Origin: Amylostereum areolatum
Taxonomy: Eukaryota > Basidiomycota > Agaricomycetes > Russulales > Stereaceae
Direction: 5' to 3'
Length of the DNA stretch: 64,000 nucleotides
Assembly: GCA_012932865.1 (NCBI GenBank)
Contig: SAXG01000001.1
Location: 2,097,693 to 2,161,692 of the forward strand
A program made the translations under genes and the position numbers. The notes below the pieces were generated by a model that was given only the letters and a program-made list of their open reading frames with translations, was not told the DNA's origin and did no database searches. Within the stretch, counting starts at the first letter, position 1; the number at the start of each line of letters is the position of its first letter. Positions 1 to 12,221 of the stretch are shown here, piece by piece.

Positions 1-344
1 CGCTCGACGAACATTAGGCCCAGATGCGGGGTGAGAAACGGGAGGAAGGACACACCTGTGGCGAGTGAGAGGTAATGGCAGGTTTCCAAGGCCAGCGATA
101 AGTATCCTGGCGCTCATGAAACGAGCTTCTGGCAGTGGCAGAAGAACGACGGCGACGACTTTGGAAGTCGGATGTATGCGCGCGGTGACCGCCGCGGTCG
201 GAGGAACGCGTCGGGCAATTCGGAGATGTGCAGAGCGCACGTGGGTCTCGGGATCGGGATCGAAGTGGCGCCCACAGGGAGCCCAAGGGCGTCCGAGTCG
301 CCGACCTCGACCGGCCCCTTTTCCTCTTCGACCTCCACCACATT

Positions 345-2300
345 ATGGTGACGACCACGACGACCACGGCGACGACGACAGCGCTGCCGCCCCCTCAGCC
401 CCGCCCGGTCCGTGGCAGACGTCGCCAGTCCACTATCCATACCAGCCGCCCTCCAAGAATAACATGCCAACCACCGCTCCCTCATTCCATCGAGGCTCTC
501 GACCTCTCCTCAGGATCGCCTATTGCAACCCTTGCATCACTTCGCGTCGTGGTTCTATCTTACCTCGCCGACCTCGAAACCACCTTTTCTCAGGTCGAAT
601 CACCCCTGTGCGAGCTCAACTTTGCGGATGCTCTCAGCAAGGGAGAACTCAAGATGGAGGAGGCGAGGGCATGGGCCCGCGACGGCCTAGAGATGCTCAA
701 CCAAATCCGAATGGAGGTTTCCTCCCACCTTCCGGATCTGTATATCGATTCTTCGTCCGTCGAAAACTACGTCCAGTCACGACTTCAAGAGCTACCCGAT
801 GTGCCGAGCCTCAAGGATGTCGCTTCTCACTTTCCAGATATGGCGGATGTTCGGTCGCATTTGCCCTCCCTTGATACCTCGGATATTCGCTCTCGTTTGG
901 ACGACGTTCGGGCTAGGCTGTCCGACTTTGACATTCCCCATCCCATACACTATGTCCCCACTCTCTCTCAGCATCTTCAGTCCCTCCAGGCTCATCTCTC
1001 CTCCCTTCAAATGCCGTCCAGTGTCGCGTTTCAATCATTCACGCCAAATCAAGTTCTTGCTGACTTGGTCGACAAACTTCTCTCATCAGAGTTGGTGCGC
1101 GACGTGATCAATTCCAACTCGGTCGAGGAGGCAGAAGACTGCATTGGAAAGGCCGCCAAAGAGGTCGCTTTGGCCGTCACCCGCTCTCTACATGGCTCCA
1201 AGCTGATTCAATACGTCGATCTCCCGGGGGAGTGGCGGAACAACCCGTTTGTTACGCATGGGTACCGGTAAATATCGCTTTAGGGTTCGGGAATCACCGA
1301 TGTTCATGCATGTCTGCAGGTTCATTCCGCTCAATAGATGGCCTCTCATCATTTTGTCGATCTTCGCGCTACACAACGAGACCCGTAAGTCGATGTGCAC
1401 CCAGGAGCTACCTCCGCTGAACTGGGTTCCCGCAGTCAACATACACACACATCTAATCCCATTCATTCTTTGGGCCCGCACCCTGATACCCTCACAAGCA
1501 TCGATACCCTCCAGCACGCCTATGCTTGTCTTTACAGCATTCGCTCTTCTCTGCCTCTTTACTAGCGCAGTGTGGCATACCATGGCCGGATGCGCCCATC
1601 ACACAGGCATGACCCTATCCGCCAAACTAGACTACGTCGGCATCGGATGGTACGCCTACGCTATCTGCCGCCTGTTTCACGAATTCTCACGAATCCACAG
1701 GCTTATCAGCGCCAGTGTGGGCACCGTAGTATATTATGGCTTCCAGTGCCACCAGGATTATCGTTCGTTATACATTTATACCTGTGTTATCATGGGCATC
1801 GCAGGGACCATTTTCCCGTTTGCTGAGTGGTTCAACAAGCCCGAGTACAGGGTACGTTAGAGATGTTTTGATGGCCGCTTATACGCGTACTAATCGAGTC
1901 CCTTGCTCTCCCAACAGATACTACGCACATTCTTCTTTGTCTGCCTAGCGCTAGTAGCCATCGCCCCGCTCACGCACCTAGCGTTCCTGTTCTCCACCCA
2001 GGCAATGTTATCCTTCATCAGTACGTGCTGCTCAATTCTCCCTCCTTCGTGGGTGCTGACTCTAGTTCAGGTCCAGTCGTACCTTCCCTTTTATCCTACG
2101 TCGCGGGTCTCTTCTTCTACGTGTCGCACTTCCCGGAACGAATAACGCCGCCACGTTGGGGACCTGCATTAGCGTGGCTGGGAGGCGGGTCGCATGCCAT
2201 TTGGCACGCCTTCATCGTGCTTGCAATCAGCCAACATCGTGCAGCACTGCCTTTGCTGGAGCCGGGGGTCGTGGAGGGGGCATGTCCAGCGGTACTGTAG
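345..2300 (+). CDS. PAQR (adiponectin receptor / Izh / hemolysin-III) family membrane protein
   Basis: Seven-helix membrane protein of the PAQR family; fungal members (Izh) are linked to zinc and sterol homeostasis. Exons about 345-1267, 1320-1384, 1436-1851, 1918-2020 and 2071-2300; the joins keep the frame. Family motifs seen: a 'NPFVTHGYRF' segment before helix 1, 'NIHTHLIPF', the Ser/His segment 'SAVWHTMAGCAHH', and 'SHAIWHAFIVLAI' in the last helix. The conserved histidines are the expected metal ligands. An N-terminal extension of roughly 290 residues precedes the membrane domain; it is Thr/Pro-rich at first and then helical, with repeated 'SHLPDL'-like segments. I chose the ATG at 345 (A at -3, G at +4); the frame stays open upstream to about 228 but only from a GTG. 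Family assignment is strong, exact function is not. Confidence 0.85.
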
Positions 2301-3408
2301 CCGCACCCTTGACACTCGGGGAATGGGCGTGTGGCGTTGGGGCTCGGGAGTCGGTGTTTGGTTTAACCCTATGGGTTGGACGTTGTATTATGAGGCTTAC
2401 TTCTCTTGCATTCGCAGGAGGACTTTGCATGTGGATAAGTTGTAAAGGTCTTCCAAAAGAAATGCGTCCATTCTTTTTGTTGTATCACATCGCCATCGGG
2501 CATTCAGTAGGGATCGGTGCTGCATAATGCACGCGAGTACCTTCATCAAGTTTCGCAGCAGTCAACAGGCTGAAGGTCAGGTGAGTTGGAGGGTCGACGG
2601 TATGTCTCTTCTTGGATTCTTCTCCGTGTCAAGTTGAACTTTTGAAGCGGACCACACTGACTGATAGAGCTGTGATTTGATTCGCGGATTTGCCAATCTC
2701 AAGATCCGGCCACTATACTCGCAACTACATGGATTGGCAGTGTTTATTTGAACCTTGTACAGGTAACATAAAATGCTTTTATCTGTCTAACCCGCCGCTG
2801 TGATGCGTAGACGACGACGACACGGCTCATAAGATCGCATTGGGAGTCGTCATCGCTGCTACGGTTACTCCTCACAGCAGCGGCGACGCAATATACTACT
2901 TACCAATTCACTCGAGCGAAACCGGAGTAGATATATGAGCGATGTAAGGCGAGGTTCGTGTACGCCTGTCTGAGTTTAATCCCAATCTTCATAATCGATT
3001 CCATCCACGCAGGCAAGTCGGAGCTTCTAGCACGAACGCCGGGCTCGCTGAAGACCTCAGCGTCGAGATGATCGCTCTTGAAGACACCCTACAGACAAAG
3101 AGTGTTCATCCTAGTATGTAGCATGATACACCAAGTAGTTTGTCGGTCGCGACTCCGGCAGCTCTTGAATATTTATCGATTATCACGTACGACCCAGAAC
3201 TCAATATAGCGTGTCCCTTCTGCACGTCGCATGGATAAAATTAACCGATAAGTATTGCTACGACGCAGTCAGGTTTACAACTCGAGGTAAATCCACCCCA
3301 TGCTTACAAAGGTCCAGCATATGATACATTTACAAAATGATACAAAAGGGAGAGGTGAAAACAGGTAACAGGAGATACAGAAGAAGCACGACGTGAGATG
3401 GTGAGAGG
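2301..3408. other. intergenic tract between convergent genes, no confident gene
   Basis: This lies between the PAQR stop and the TAF12 3' end. On the minus strand a stop-free stretch at about 2904-3090, ending in a GTAAGT donor, can be read as an exon, with a possible short start exon near 3190-3225. I recognise no family in it, so it is not called as a gene. Confidence 0.4.
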
Positions 3409-4641
3409 TTACATGAGTTTGGCCTCGCGCTTTGCCTGCTTGCACCTGTTGGATCCGTGTGGTTCGAAGGGTTGTCGGTTGGGTCTGGGCTCCCTTCTTC
3501 CCGGCTACTGTCGGGCCCACTGTTGACGCGCCAGTCTGAGAGAGGGAGATGCGGGTTTCGTCGGTAGAAAAGCCAGGAATACGAATGTTATGGTTGCGTT
3601 CTGTGGGATGGGACGATGATCGATGATGAGTCGACATTGTCCAAGCAGCAATCTATAGGGAGCGCACCTAGATGCAACTGCAAATCCTTGATCTCCAGCG
3701 TGTCCCCTCCTCTATGCTTAGCAAGCCGACAGCCGAAGTTGGTCACCGAGTCAATGAACTCGTCCGCAATTTCTAGTAGAAGCTTGCCGTGGAGGTTCAG
3801 TATATGGATGCGCATACGATGGAGAGATCACGCACGTCCTCGACCTCGGGCTCGATTTTAACGTTGGGGTCAATGCTCGCGACGAGGTCTTGGATCGAGC
3901 GGCGCATGCTCGCATCTCCTGGTGTTGATTTCCGGCGAGCACCCGTCTCATCTGGAGCAAATGTTTCATCCGTTCCTGGCTTTGTCTGTACGGGTGTGCC
4001 TACACATAACGGGTCAAGATCGCGTGTATAGGAACGCGTGAACCAACGCACTGGCGAGACGTCCCGCAGCGGTTCCACCCGTGAGCGTCGGTCGACCTTG
4101 TGTAGCTGTCGGCCATGCAACGGGAGTTGCTTGCGTGCTTGGGGTAGATAAGGTTGAACTTGCGGTATAGTTTGTATTTACAGCAGGCTGGCCGAGCATC
4201 AACCCTCGCGCGGCACCGGGCTGGGCGAACATGAAGTTAGTCGAATGAAAAAGCGCGACTAGGCACGCGTGTGATGACGCACCTTTGTACCCTTGTGCTT
4301 CTCTGCAAACTCCTTCAACTACACCGTGACAGAGGGGTGTCAGAGGACCGCACACCGGCAAAGAGGCGAGAGTACCTGCGCGATTTGTTGAGAGTTCAGT
4401 TTGCCTTGTTTGGCGAGATCGCTGAGCTGTCCCATATTGTCAGTTGAGGAGCTTTGCAATATACTCGTTCTGTGGTTGTTCTCCGTTTTCTGTCTTGAAA
4501 GCGTTACCGAGTGCAGTGATGATGCTGGCTGTGGCAGGAGGTGTTTGGGCAGCGAGCGTTGTGGTTGGTGCTGGTGAAGATGTGGTATGCGATTGGAGCT
4601 GTCGGAGCTGTCCCTGTTGTCTGTGCGGCGGTGGTAGCCAT
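3409..4641 (-). CDS. TAF12: TFIID/SAGA subunit TAF12 (histone-fold)
   Basis: TAF12 pairs with TAF4 or Ada1 through a histone fold in TFIID and SAGA. The fold is clear between about 3590 and 3900: '[17 protein letters not shown]', then after an intron '[17 protein letters not shown]', '[15 protein letters not shown]' and, across a second intron, '[16 protein letters not shown]'. These match the human and yeast protein helix by helix. Upstream exons carry a conserved-looking '[20 protein letters not shown]' segment and '[10 protein letters not shown]'. The start is the ATG at 4641. Three apparent one-base insertions break the frame, near 4584-4590, 4443-4446 and 3435-3436. Removing the last gives a short Lys/Arg-rich end with a TAA at 3409; as printed, the frame runs on to 3275. 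It is divergent from AFG1 over a 338-bp gap. Confidence 0.85.
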
Positions 4642-4979
4642 GATAAGACGAAAGCGCGATTTCAGTGAGCGCAGTGGATGTGAAGTTGACTTTGAGTTGA
4701 CTGTTGCGGACGGGCGGCGACGCGGACACGGAGCGGGAAGCGTGCCGCCTCCGACCTTGGCGCTTATCCACGTGGACCTCGCGTGGCGGGAATGGGCAGG
4801 GACCTGAGATACTCGCCGCAAGTAAGCACGTATAACTCTTCCTGATCCTGATCGACACCACCAGCTTCTAACGTTCTAACGGTGGCTCCAAATAAAGTGA
4901 AGCATTTGTGTAACAGACCAAGATATGTCGATCTAATCGATCTACTTGTAGCGCCACGAGACGCGCCTTGAGCTTGATC
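4642..4979. promoter_or_regulatory. shared 5' region of TAF12 and AFG1
   Basis: This 338-bp divergent intergenic region must hold both promoters and 5' leaders. I see no convincing TATA box or palindrome, only open frames that are shadows of the TAF12 first exon. Confidence 0.4.
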
Positions 4980-7193
4980 ATGTACATTATCTTTTCCCGC
5001 CGACTTATTCCTCGGACCCCGGTTCAACATGCGCTCAATTGCAAGCCATTCAGCACGGATGCGTCGTGTAATGATGCAACAAGACAGGTGCTGCTCAAGT
5101 CTGGCCTACCTCAGCAGACAGACCTTCTGGAGCAGTACCGTGGGCTTGTCGCGCTCGGAAGGATAACGTACGATGAGGACCAAGTCCGTGCAGTAATGCA
5201 GGTGCGTTACCCGCTTTGCCTTCCAAATATCTCCCCGATATCCTCTTGAACCGTAAAATGTTTGCTAACCATAGTGCTAGCTTAGACGGTTACGAAAGGA
5301 TCTTAACGGATACGCGCCCCCTGCACTTCCATCTCGTTATAATCCATACAAACTCGGCGAGATTGAGGCGAAGGGGGAGAAAGATGTCGACCTTCCATGG
5401 TGGCTTTGCCACGACCATGATGCCGTCGAAGAAGAAACAGGAATGGCTCTTATCCGCATTCAAAGTCATGCCGAAGAGCTTGCAGCATTAAACACCCCCA
5501 AGGTCTGTCATTGCGTCTCTACCTCTTGACCTCTGCACCGCTTTACTTACAACTATTACCAGGGCCTACTTGTTACCGGTCCTCCTGGGAGTGGCAAAAG
5601 CTTCCTCATCGACATGTGGTTCGCCTCTCTACCCTACCCCTTACAAAACACGCAAGCACTACAATCAACTTGTGCTCGAAATCTATCGCGCAGTATGGGA
5701 AGAAACACAAATTCGCATGGCCGTTCCTGCAAATCCTGTTCCATCTATGCGTGTCCCGTGGACTCGCGGCGTGCGCGAGCATTGGAGAACGCTAGTTCGC
5801 ACCGGAAACCTGTCCACATCCTGGGCACGCATCTCCACCACTCCAGTGACTTCCCACGCACGACCCCCTCTTGCGCTGGTTGTTGCCCATCGTTTGCTGC
5901 TACAGCACTGGCTGCTAGTTCTTGACGAAATTCAGCTATTAGACGTGTCCAGCGCGACCCTGCTCGCCGACGTGCTGTCATGGTTTTGGCGTATGGGAGG
6001 TGTTCTCGTCGGCAGTTCGAACCGCGTACCCGAAGATCTGTATCAAAATGGCGTCCAAAGACAGAGATTGGAGTCATTTGTGGAGGCGCTCAAGATTCGT
6101 TCCCCGTTATTGGAGTTGCGAGGAAAGGATTGGAGGATAGAGAGGGCAAGAAGTGGCAAGGATAGGACCTGGTTCGTGTATGCGCAACGGAGTATGTTTG
6201 AACAGACATTGCAGAGGTTGGTCGGTTCCGACGCAGGTGCGCGAATTCTACATCTCTCCGAGATCCCTCGTTTGACACCTATCTTCAGAGCCTCAATCCT
6301 GCACTCTTCGTATCTTTGGTCGCTTGTTAAACGTTCCTTGGTGCTCTGGGGATGTTTGCAGGTTCACCTTCGAGGAGTTGTGCGAGGAGGTATGTCCAGG
6401 CTCTCTTGCCATTAGTCTAAACGCTGATTAGAAAACAGTCTTAGGACCCGCCGACTACATCACTCTCGCTTCCACATATAGCACCTTTGCTATTACCTCC
6501 ATCCCCGTCCTTAAAGTATCTGATAAAAACCAAGCACGACGATTTATTTCTCTCATCGACGCGTTGTACGAAGCTCGCTGTTGCCTGCTATGTCTTGCTG
6601 AGGTGCCTTTGGAAGATCTGTTCTTCCCTGACGGGGCGGACCAACCAGAGGCCTACAGAACATGTCGATGTAGACATGATGATGGCGGAGTCTGTGGCGG
6701 AGTCTCAGGATATCTACAGGCCGAATATCTCTTCTTACGACGCGCCGAAGATGGAGGAAGCGCTGGTTCAGCAAAAACCACTTGCCCTTGAGACGCTGTC
6801 CATATTCTCCGGTACACACGAATCTTGCCTCTATCATACGATGTTGAACTGACAGGTTACCACACAGGTAAAGAAGAACAGTTCGCTTATAAACGTGCGC
6901 TCTCACGACTGCTGGATATGACCTCGACAAAGTACGCCATCGAGGAAAGTTGGAATCCGCTTTCCGTCAAGGAGCGCAGATGGGAAGATCAACCTGCCGC
7001 CAGTGCTAATCAAGCCCCTCAGATCATGGAATATGCCGACGAGAGGAGGGACGTAAGGAACTACGACGACGATTTCGCGACGGAGGCGGCTCATGCGGGC
7101 GCTGGGACCCCGACTCGGGGTCGTCCTGAAGCTCCAAGGATTCGCTCACGTCATGTCTGGGGCATGGGTCAAACTTCTTCAGACGAAAGTTGA
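4980..7193 (+). CDS. AFG1: AFG1/LACE1-like mitochondrial AAA-type ATPase
   Basis: AFG1 is an inner-membrane-associated mitochondrial ATPase that helps turn over misfolded respiratory-chain subunits. It starts at ATG 4980 (an upstream TTG is not used), and the Arg-rich first residues ('MYIIFSRRLIPRTPVQ') fit a presequence. Walker A is 'GLLVTGPPGSGKSFLID' at about 5563-5613. Walker B is 'LLVLDEIQLLD', followed by the family signature 'GSSNRVPEDLYQNGVQR'. The C-terminal half has 'FTFEELCEE', 'GPADYITLAS' and 'ARRFISLIDALYEARC', and it ends in the usual Arg-rich 'RPEAPRIRSRHVWGMG'. Exons are about 4980-5201, 5281-5502, 5563-6236, 6289-6389, 6439-6811 and 6868-7193. Apparent +1 shifts lie near 5640 and 6640-6643, and the 6389/6439 junction is also one base out of phase. 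Confidence 0.85.
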
Positions 7194-7635
7194 GCTCCAT
7201 CGTGGTACTCGACATGTCGACAGTCCACTTCGTCACCGTACCTATTTTTTCGATAATGCCATCCGTGACCATACCCCGATCTAGAAAGCGTCAAGAGAAG
7301 CTCACACTGGTGGCGAATCTACGCGCGCGTTATTCGTATCGCGCTGACTACGCTCTGCCCCCTGTAGGTTTGGATGTACATGGCTGCCTCGGCCTTCCTC
7401 GGGGACTGGCCGAAGGGCTTACAGTGCAAGATTCTACGTTGGGCCATATCTTTCAATCACCCGGCCATGGCCTTACACGGGCGTAAAGGTCTTGGGGAGC
7501 TCAAGGCCGCGGCGTGGCGTGTGTGCTGACTAGACATCTGCATCTACTTGCTCAGCACGACGATGTTCAGCGCCGGTGCCGGTATAAGAGCACCACATTT
7601 TGGGATGGACCTCTCATCTACCCCTATACTCGAAT
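7194..7635. other. intergenic, no gene seen
   Basis: This is the 3' flank of AFG1 and the promoter side of the next gene. Only short, overlapping open frames are present. Confidence 0.5.
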
Positions 7636-8910
7636 ATGTACAAGCTTGTTTTTGTACGTCATTCCTTGTGACCAACCTAGTGCGCCGTTTATTCAGAGCT
7701 CACGAACTGACCTCCTACCTAGATAACGGGCGCATCCGGATTCCTCGGTGCTCATGTCGCGCAACTGCTTCTGGAGAAAGGCTACCGCGTCCGCGCGTAA
7801 GTGCCGTGCCTCTCATATGTGTATGTTGCCCTTTAATCCTCTGGCTACAGCTCGGCGCGCGCAGCCAAGGTCGACTACGTCAAAGAGGGCTTCGCCTCCT
7901 TTGGTGATAAGCTGGAGGTGGTCACTGTTGAGGACATTGCCACCAGTGATATGACGCAGGCCCTGGCAGGCGTGGACGCCATTGTTCATGTTGCCGCGCC
8001 CTCTCGCCCGTCGGGGTGGACCTGACGTTCTCATGAGCGTAAGCCCTCCCTTTCCTTGCACCTCTCCGGTACCGATGCCTTTATAGGGCGCAATCGGCGG
8101 AACACTCAATGTCCTTCGCCAAGGCTACGCAGCCGGTGTCCGCAAATTCGTCCTGACGAGCAGCATTGTGACCGCCTTCGACACCAAACAATTGGATCGC
8201 GAGGAACCCCTCACGGACCAAGACTGGAACCCTGGCACGATCGAGGAGGCATTCAATAGCAAAGACCCAGGATTCGTCTACAGCGTCGCGAAGACGGCCG
8301 CAGAGAAGGAAGCTTGGAAGTTTGCAGATGAGAAGGGGGACGTAGACGTCACCACGCGTGAGTCGGCAGTCCATGACCACTTTCCAACGAACTATTCTTG
8401 CTCACTGTTGGGCTTGATACAGTCAACCCGCCGTTCCTCTGGGGCCCGTTTGCGTCAAGCTTTCCTCACCCTGCTCCCAATAGCTCCGCGCTGAGCACGA
8501 ACTACTACATCTTTCAACTTCTGGACAAGGAGCACGGAGCATACCCCCGCTGGCCGGGCTGGGCAGATGTGCGTGATGTTGCCCAAGCGCACGTCCTCGC
8601 GCTCGAGACGGACACACTCCCCTCAGTGCCCCACAAGCGGATCCTCCTCAGCGGGGAATGGCTGGACTATGCCAAAGTAGGGCGTTACATCGCTGCGCAG
8701 CGTCCAGAAGTCAAAGACCGCATCGTCGACCCAGAGAAGGCGCCGACCCTGGTAGCGGGATGGAGGGTGGACATGACGCGGAGCAAAGAGTTGTTTGGGC
8801 TTGGGAGGGAAGATTTGAGGACGTGGAAGGTGACTTTGCTGGAAACTGTCGATGTGGCCTTGAGATTGGAGGAAGAGTGGGCGGCTCAAGGTGTGGTTTT
8901 GGAAATGTGA
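7636..8910 (+). CDS. NAD(P)-dependent epimerase/reductase, GRE2 / dihydroflavonol-reductase-like (extended SDR)
   Basis: Likely a cytosolic NADPH-dependent carbonyl/aldehyde reductase of the extended SDR family, like yeast GRE2. The start is a six-codon exon, 'MYKLVF' at 7636-7653, spliced at 7723 onto 'ITGASGFLGAHVAQLL', the TGxxGFxG cofactor motif. Further signatures are 'GGTLNVLRQ', 'VRKFVLTSSIV', the catalytic 'YSVAK' (Tyr-x-x-x-Lys) and 'NPPFLWGP'. Exons: 7636-7653, 7723-7796, 7853-8038, 8090-8357 and 8423-8910. The third exon switches frame by +1 near 7991-7999, just before 'PLARRGGPDVLM'; removing one base restores the family reading. The substrate cannot be told from sequence. Confidence 0.85.
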
Positions 8911-9068
8911 ACGGTGGTGAGGGTTGTATGGTGTATTTTAGCAGACAGTGTAACATTAGGTCGAGAAGGCGCCACAATATAGTGTGAGTTTGCAATGGTG
9001 CTAGGTGGGAAATTCGACGGCGTGAAGCATCGTAATCGTCGCGCTGCTGTCCCATGTACGTCTATACG

Positions 9069-10410
9069 TCACGTTGTCGCTGACCCCTTCGCGTAGACAT
9101 CGGTTACAACACTCTCTGTCGTCTCCCATAACAGACGCGCAAGTTCAGGATCGCGGGCTTGGGGGATGACGTCTACAATACGTCCGTACGGAAGTAAGAA
9201 ACGAGCCTTGTATCGCTCGCGTTGAGCAGCGACTTCCGCGCTGGTCGCTGCGAAGAGCGTCGTAAACGCGCCCTCATACGGACCAATTCCCAGAAGGCGG
9301 AAAATCAATGTGATATACCATGGGTTGCATGCTTGAGCACTAGCTGCGGTATAAACGGTGAGAAGCCAGGACGCAGAATGAAAAAAAAAAAAAAAAAAAA
9401 AAAAAAACACTACCGCTTTGAACAGCGCCGGGATGCAGAGAAATGACAGTCACCGGTATCTGCTCAGCATCGAAGCGAGCCTGGAGTTCGAACATGAATA
9501 GCAGATTCATGAACTTGGTCGTGCCTACATCGCTGTCAGTCGGCACCTTGCTCGTCATACATCGGTGCTGAGAGGCCTACTGTAGCGCTTCACGCGACCC
9601 AGGAATGAGTTGGACGTGCCAATGTCGTTGAAGTCGGCCAGAGACGCGAACTCATACCTAACGGTGGCGGGGGCACCTCTGGACGAGTGCTGAATCGGGA
9701 AGGTAAGCGTGTGCGGGCGATACAAACAGCGATCCAACGACATACGATGAGTATTCGAACATCTGAATGTGGCATCTTCGCCGTCGCCTTGATCAAAGGA
9801 AGAAGGGACGTTGTGAAGACGAACTGGCCAACGTGGCTGAAAAGAAGGCGAGGTCGGTATGCACGGACTTCGCAAACATGACGATTATACGCACTTCGTA
9901 GCAACAGATTCCTCGATACCCTCAGGTGTCAGAGCGTATTCAAAGGCAAGTCTTCCGGCGTTGTTGACTAGAACGAAGAGACGATGAGCATGACAATGCA
10001 GAGATTGATGAAAGGCGAGGGAAGTCTGTACAAAGACATATCCGTTCCACTTACCAAGTATATCAAGCCGTTTCTCCTTGGAAAGAAATGCCTCTGCAGA
10101 TTCCTTGGACTTGACACAGGACGACTGGTCAAGGGGGTGAAAAACGAGCAGACCGCTGGCTGTCCCTAAGTTTGGGGTGCGCTTTCTCGATCAGACTCAT
10201 GCAGTGGCGAGTTTTCTGTTCATTACGCGACACAACGTAGACCTTGCAACCATGAACAGCCAACAACTGAGCGGTGTAGTGTCCAATTGTCTCTTCACTA
10301 GGAGATAGATATCAGTGAGCACAACTTTGAATTGCGACCTTGCCGGCAAGGTCAGGAATCTCGCAGTCGGGGTCATAGGTCCAGTGGTCGTAGAAAAGAG
10401 ATCCGAGCAT
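9069..10410 (-). CDS. classical short-chain dehydrogenase/reductase, cofactor motif not readable
   Basis: Classical SDR related to WWOX/retinol-dehydrogenase-like fungal enzymes. It starts with 'MLGSLFYDHWTYDPDCEIP' at 10410. Seen in order: 'DLAGKVAI' (strand 1), 'IGHYTAQLLAVHG', 'LDILVNNAG', a Ser-containing 'HSSRG', the catalytic 'YSTTK' (Tyr-x-x-x-Lys) built across an intron, and 'VTVISLHPGAV'. Odd point: the TGxxxGxG glycine motif expected just after 'KVAI' is not readable. Near 10320-10345 there is only sequence resembling the 3' half of an intron, which suggests a local deletion or assembly error. A +1 shift lies near 10170-10177. One intron contains a 27-base homopolymer. The product may be inactive. 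Confidence 0.7.
9381..9407. repeat. 27-base A/T homopolymer inside an SDR intron
   Basis: An uninterrupted run of 27 A on the plus strand. Read with the SDR gene it is a T run just downstream of the donor of the intron after 'LHPGAV', so it is spliced out. Run length is probably unreliable in any assembly. Confidence 0.9.
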
Positions 10411-11034
10411 GTTCAACGTTTTTAAGGCGCGTCTGCAGCACGACGTGTGTAGAGTGAAGGGAGTTGCACGGAAACCTGGTTAGATCGGGATGGTCTTCCC
10501 AGGACCGAACATTTTTACCCCGAATCAGAAAATCACTGTTCCATCGAAGGGTATGAACACGAAGCGAGCGTTCAAACCTCCGAAAAAACTCCCCTCGTTG
10601 AGAGTGAACCCCTCTCCCGCCGCTCCGTGAACCCACAGCCCTCTGCGCTTCACGGACATCACGAACCGCTGGAGCGGGTCGCGAGGTGAGAGTTCCTAAT
10701 CACCTCTAACGGCATTCTGATCCAAAGCGTCTCGAAGGAACGAAGTTGTGACGAGAAGCGGCTAACCAGGTTGGAAGGTCGACTCAACGACATCGACGTC
10801 TTGCTTGATGTATTGAATGTTAGAGACGACTGGACAATTGAATATCAGATTTGCAGTTATGAGAGATACAGTGCCGTGTAGGCGAAGAAACATCCCTGTA
10901 CGAAAGGTCAAAGAACGCGTTCAATATGGAAGAAGATAATAGTACAAGATCCTTCGCACAACCTTGGTCAATGCAGCAGCCGATATAACAAGGGAAATAG
11001 GTCACCAATGATGTATGTACATTGTCCCATATTA
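10411..11034. other. intergenic, no gene seen
   Basis: Sequence between the SDR start and the 3' end of the Bax-inhibitor-like gene. No open frame here has a recognisable motif or plausible exon structure. Confidence 0.5.
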
Positions 11035-12221
11035 TCACCGTTCCTGAACATTGTTCAAAAGGCGCAGGATATTGAGGAACAGGTTGATGAAGTCAAGGTA
11101 GAGGCTGATGGCGCCCATGATGTACTCGTCGGGAGACAGGCGGCTGTTGATGAGGTACGTGTCGTACACAACGTATCCACTGAATAAGAGCGTTCCACCA
11201 ATGGCATAGACGAGATCCATCGTCTGGCTGAAGGGCAAGAAGACGCCAACGAAGCCGGTCATGACTAGCGATGAGGAAAGTTGTCAGACAGCGCGGGGTC
11301 GGCACTTGGATGGGCTGTACTTACCAAGAGCGATCAGCCCCCCGAATAACCATGGCCCTAATCCAGAGAAGTCGTACTGAAACAGTATCGTGAGCTGTTA
11401 TGATCGGCCGCAGCTGACGCTTAATCATGCTCACCTTCGACTGCAGCGTGAACAGGGTTAAACCCAGGAATACACCGGTGGTGATCAGAAGGGCCTGAAG
11501 GACAATGACGTTGTCGTAAAAAGCAGTCACGACACCGAGTGTGAATGCCTCTAGGAGGGTGAAGACGGATAGGAGGCCGATGTTAAGAGGATGGTTGTGA
11601 CGTTTCCAGAACAAGAGGCCGAGGACCACGAGGGTACCGAACAAGGGAACATAGAAAGACCAGGCACTGTGAGGCAGGTGAGCCAGGCGGATCGCATATT
11701 AGAGTGTGTCATCACGCACTGTGTTTGGATCCAAAAGATTGCAGACTTGGACTGCGAGATTGTCCCTCCAACGATGGTCGTGGCGAGCTAGAAACCTCAG
11801 TCAGACGCATACCGAGGGTCGAGCATAGATCCGTCTCACGTACGATTTGACAAACTGTGAGAGCACCTGCGTCAGAGAACACGGATAGATGGTACGCCGC
11901 AAGTGTACGTACAGAGGATCGTGTACACTTTTCTGACAAACATATTCCGGATCTCTGGCGAGCTATCCGACACTGTCACGCCATACTGTGGCGTAGATCA
12001 TTAGAATTCAAAGATGTCTGTGTTACGATGCTACACACCTTGAAATCGTCGGGGAGGTCACCGGGAGCTGGCTGGTCGTAGATTCCGTTGCCTGAACTCG
12101 GACCTGCCTCATAAACGCGTTGGCTGGCTAAGAGAGGCTCGGCGCTCTCGTTGAAGTGGGTATCCTTAGGGGAAGGCGTTGTGCTTCCGTAGGAAGGAGG
12201 GGGCACGGGGTAGTTGCTCAT
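11035..12221 (-). CDS. Bax inhibitor-1 / lifeguard (TMBIM) family membrane protein
   Basis: Multi-pass membrane protein of the BI-1/TMBIM family, which controls calcium leak and stress-induced death, usually at the ER or Golgi. The cytosolic N terminus, from ATG 12221, is Pro/Ser-rich ('MSNYPVPPPSYGSTTPSP'). After 'VRKVYTIL' come 'QILATTIVGGTI' and six or seven hydrophobic helices. The C terminus has the family's signature 'YVVYDTYLI', 'LSPDEYIMGAISLYLD' and 'INLFLNILRLLN'. About seven exons join without frame change, so this gene is intact, unlike several neighbours. It is divergent from the GPCR gene over 763 bp. Confidence 0.88.

Noticed and set aside
65..874. 269-codon open frame on the plus strand
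   Set aside because: It is an out-of-frame shadow of the PAQR first exon, with no motif; the other frame carries the conserved protein.
9381..9407. The 27-A run as a retrotransposed poly(A) tail
   Set aside because: It lies inside an intron of the SDR gene with normal exons on both sides, and no target duplication is seen.
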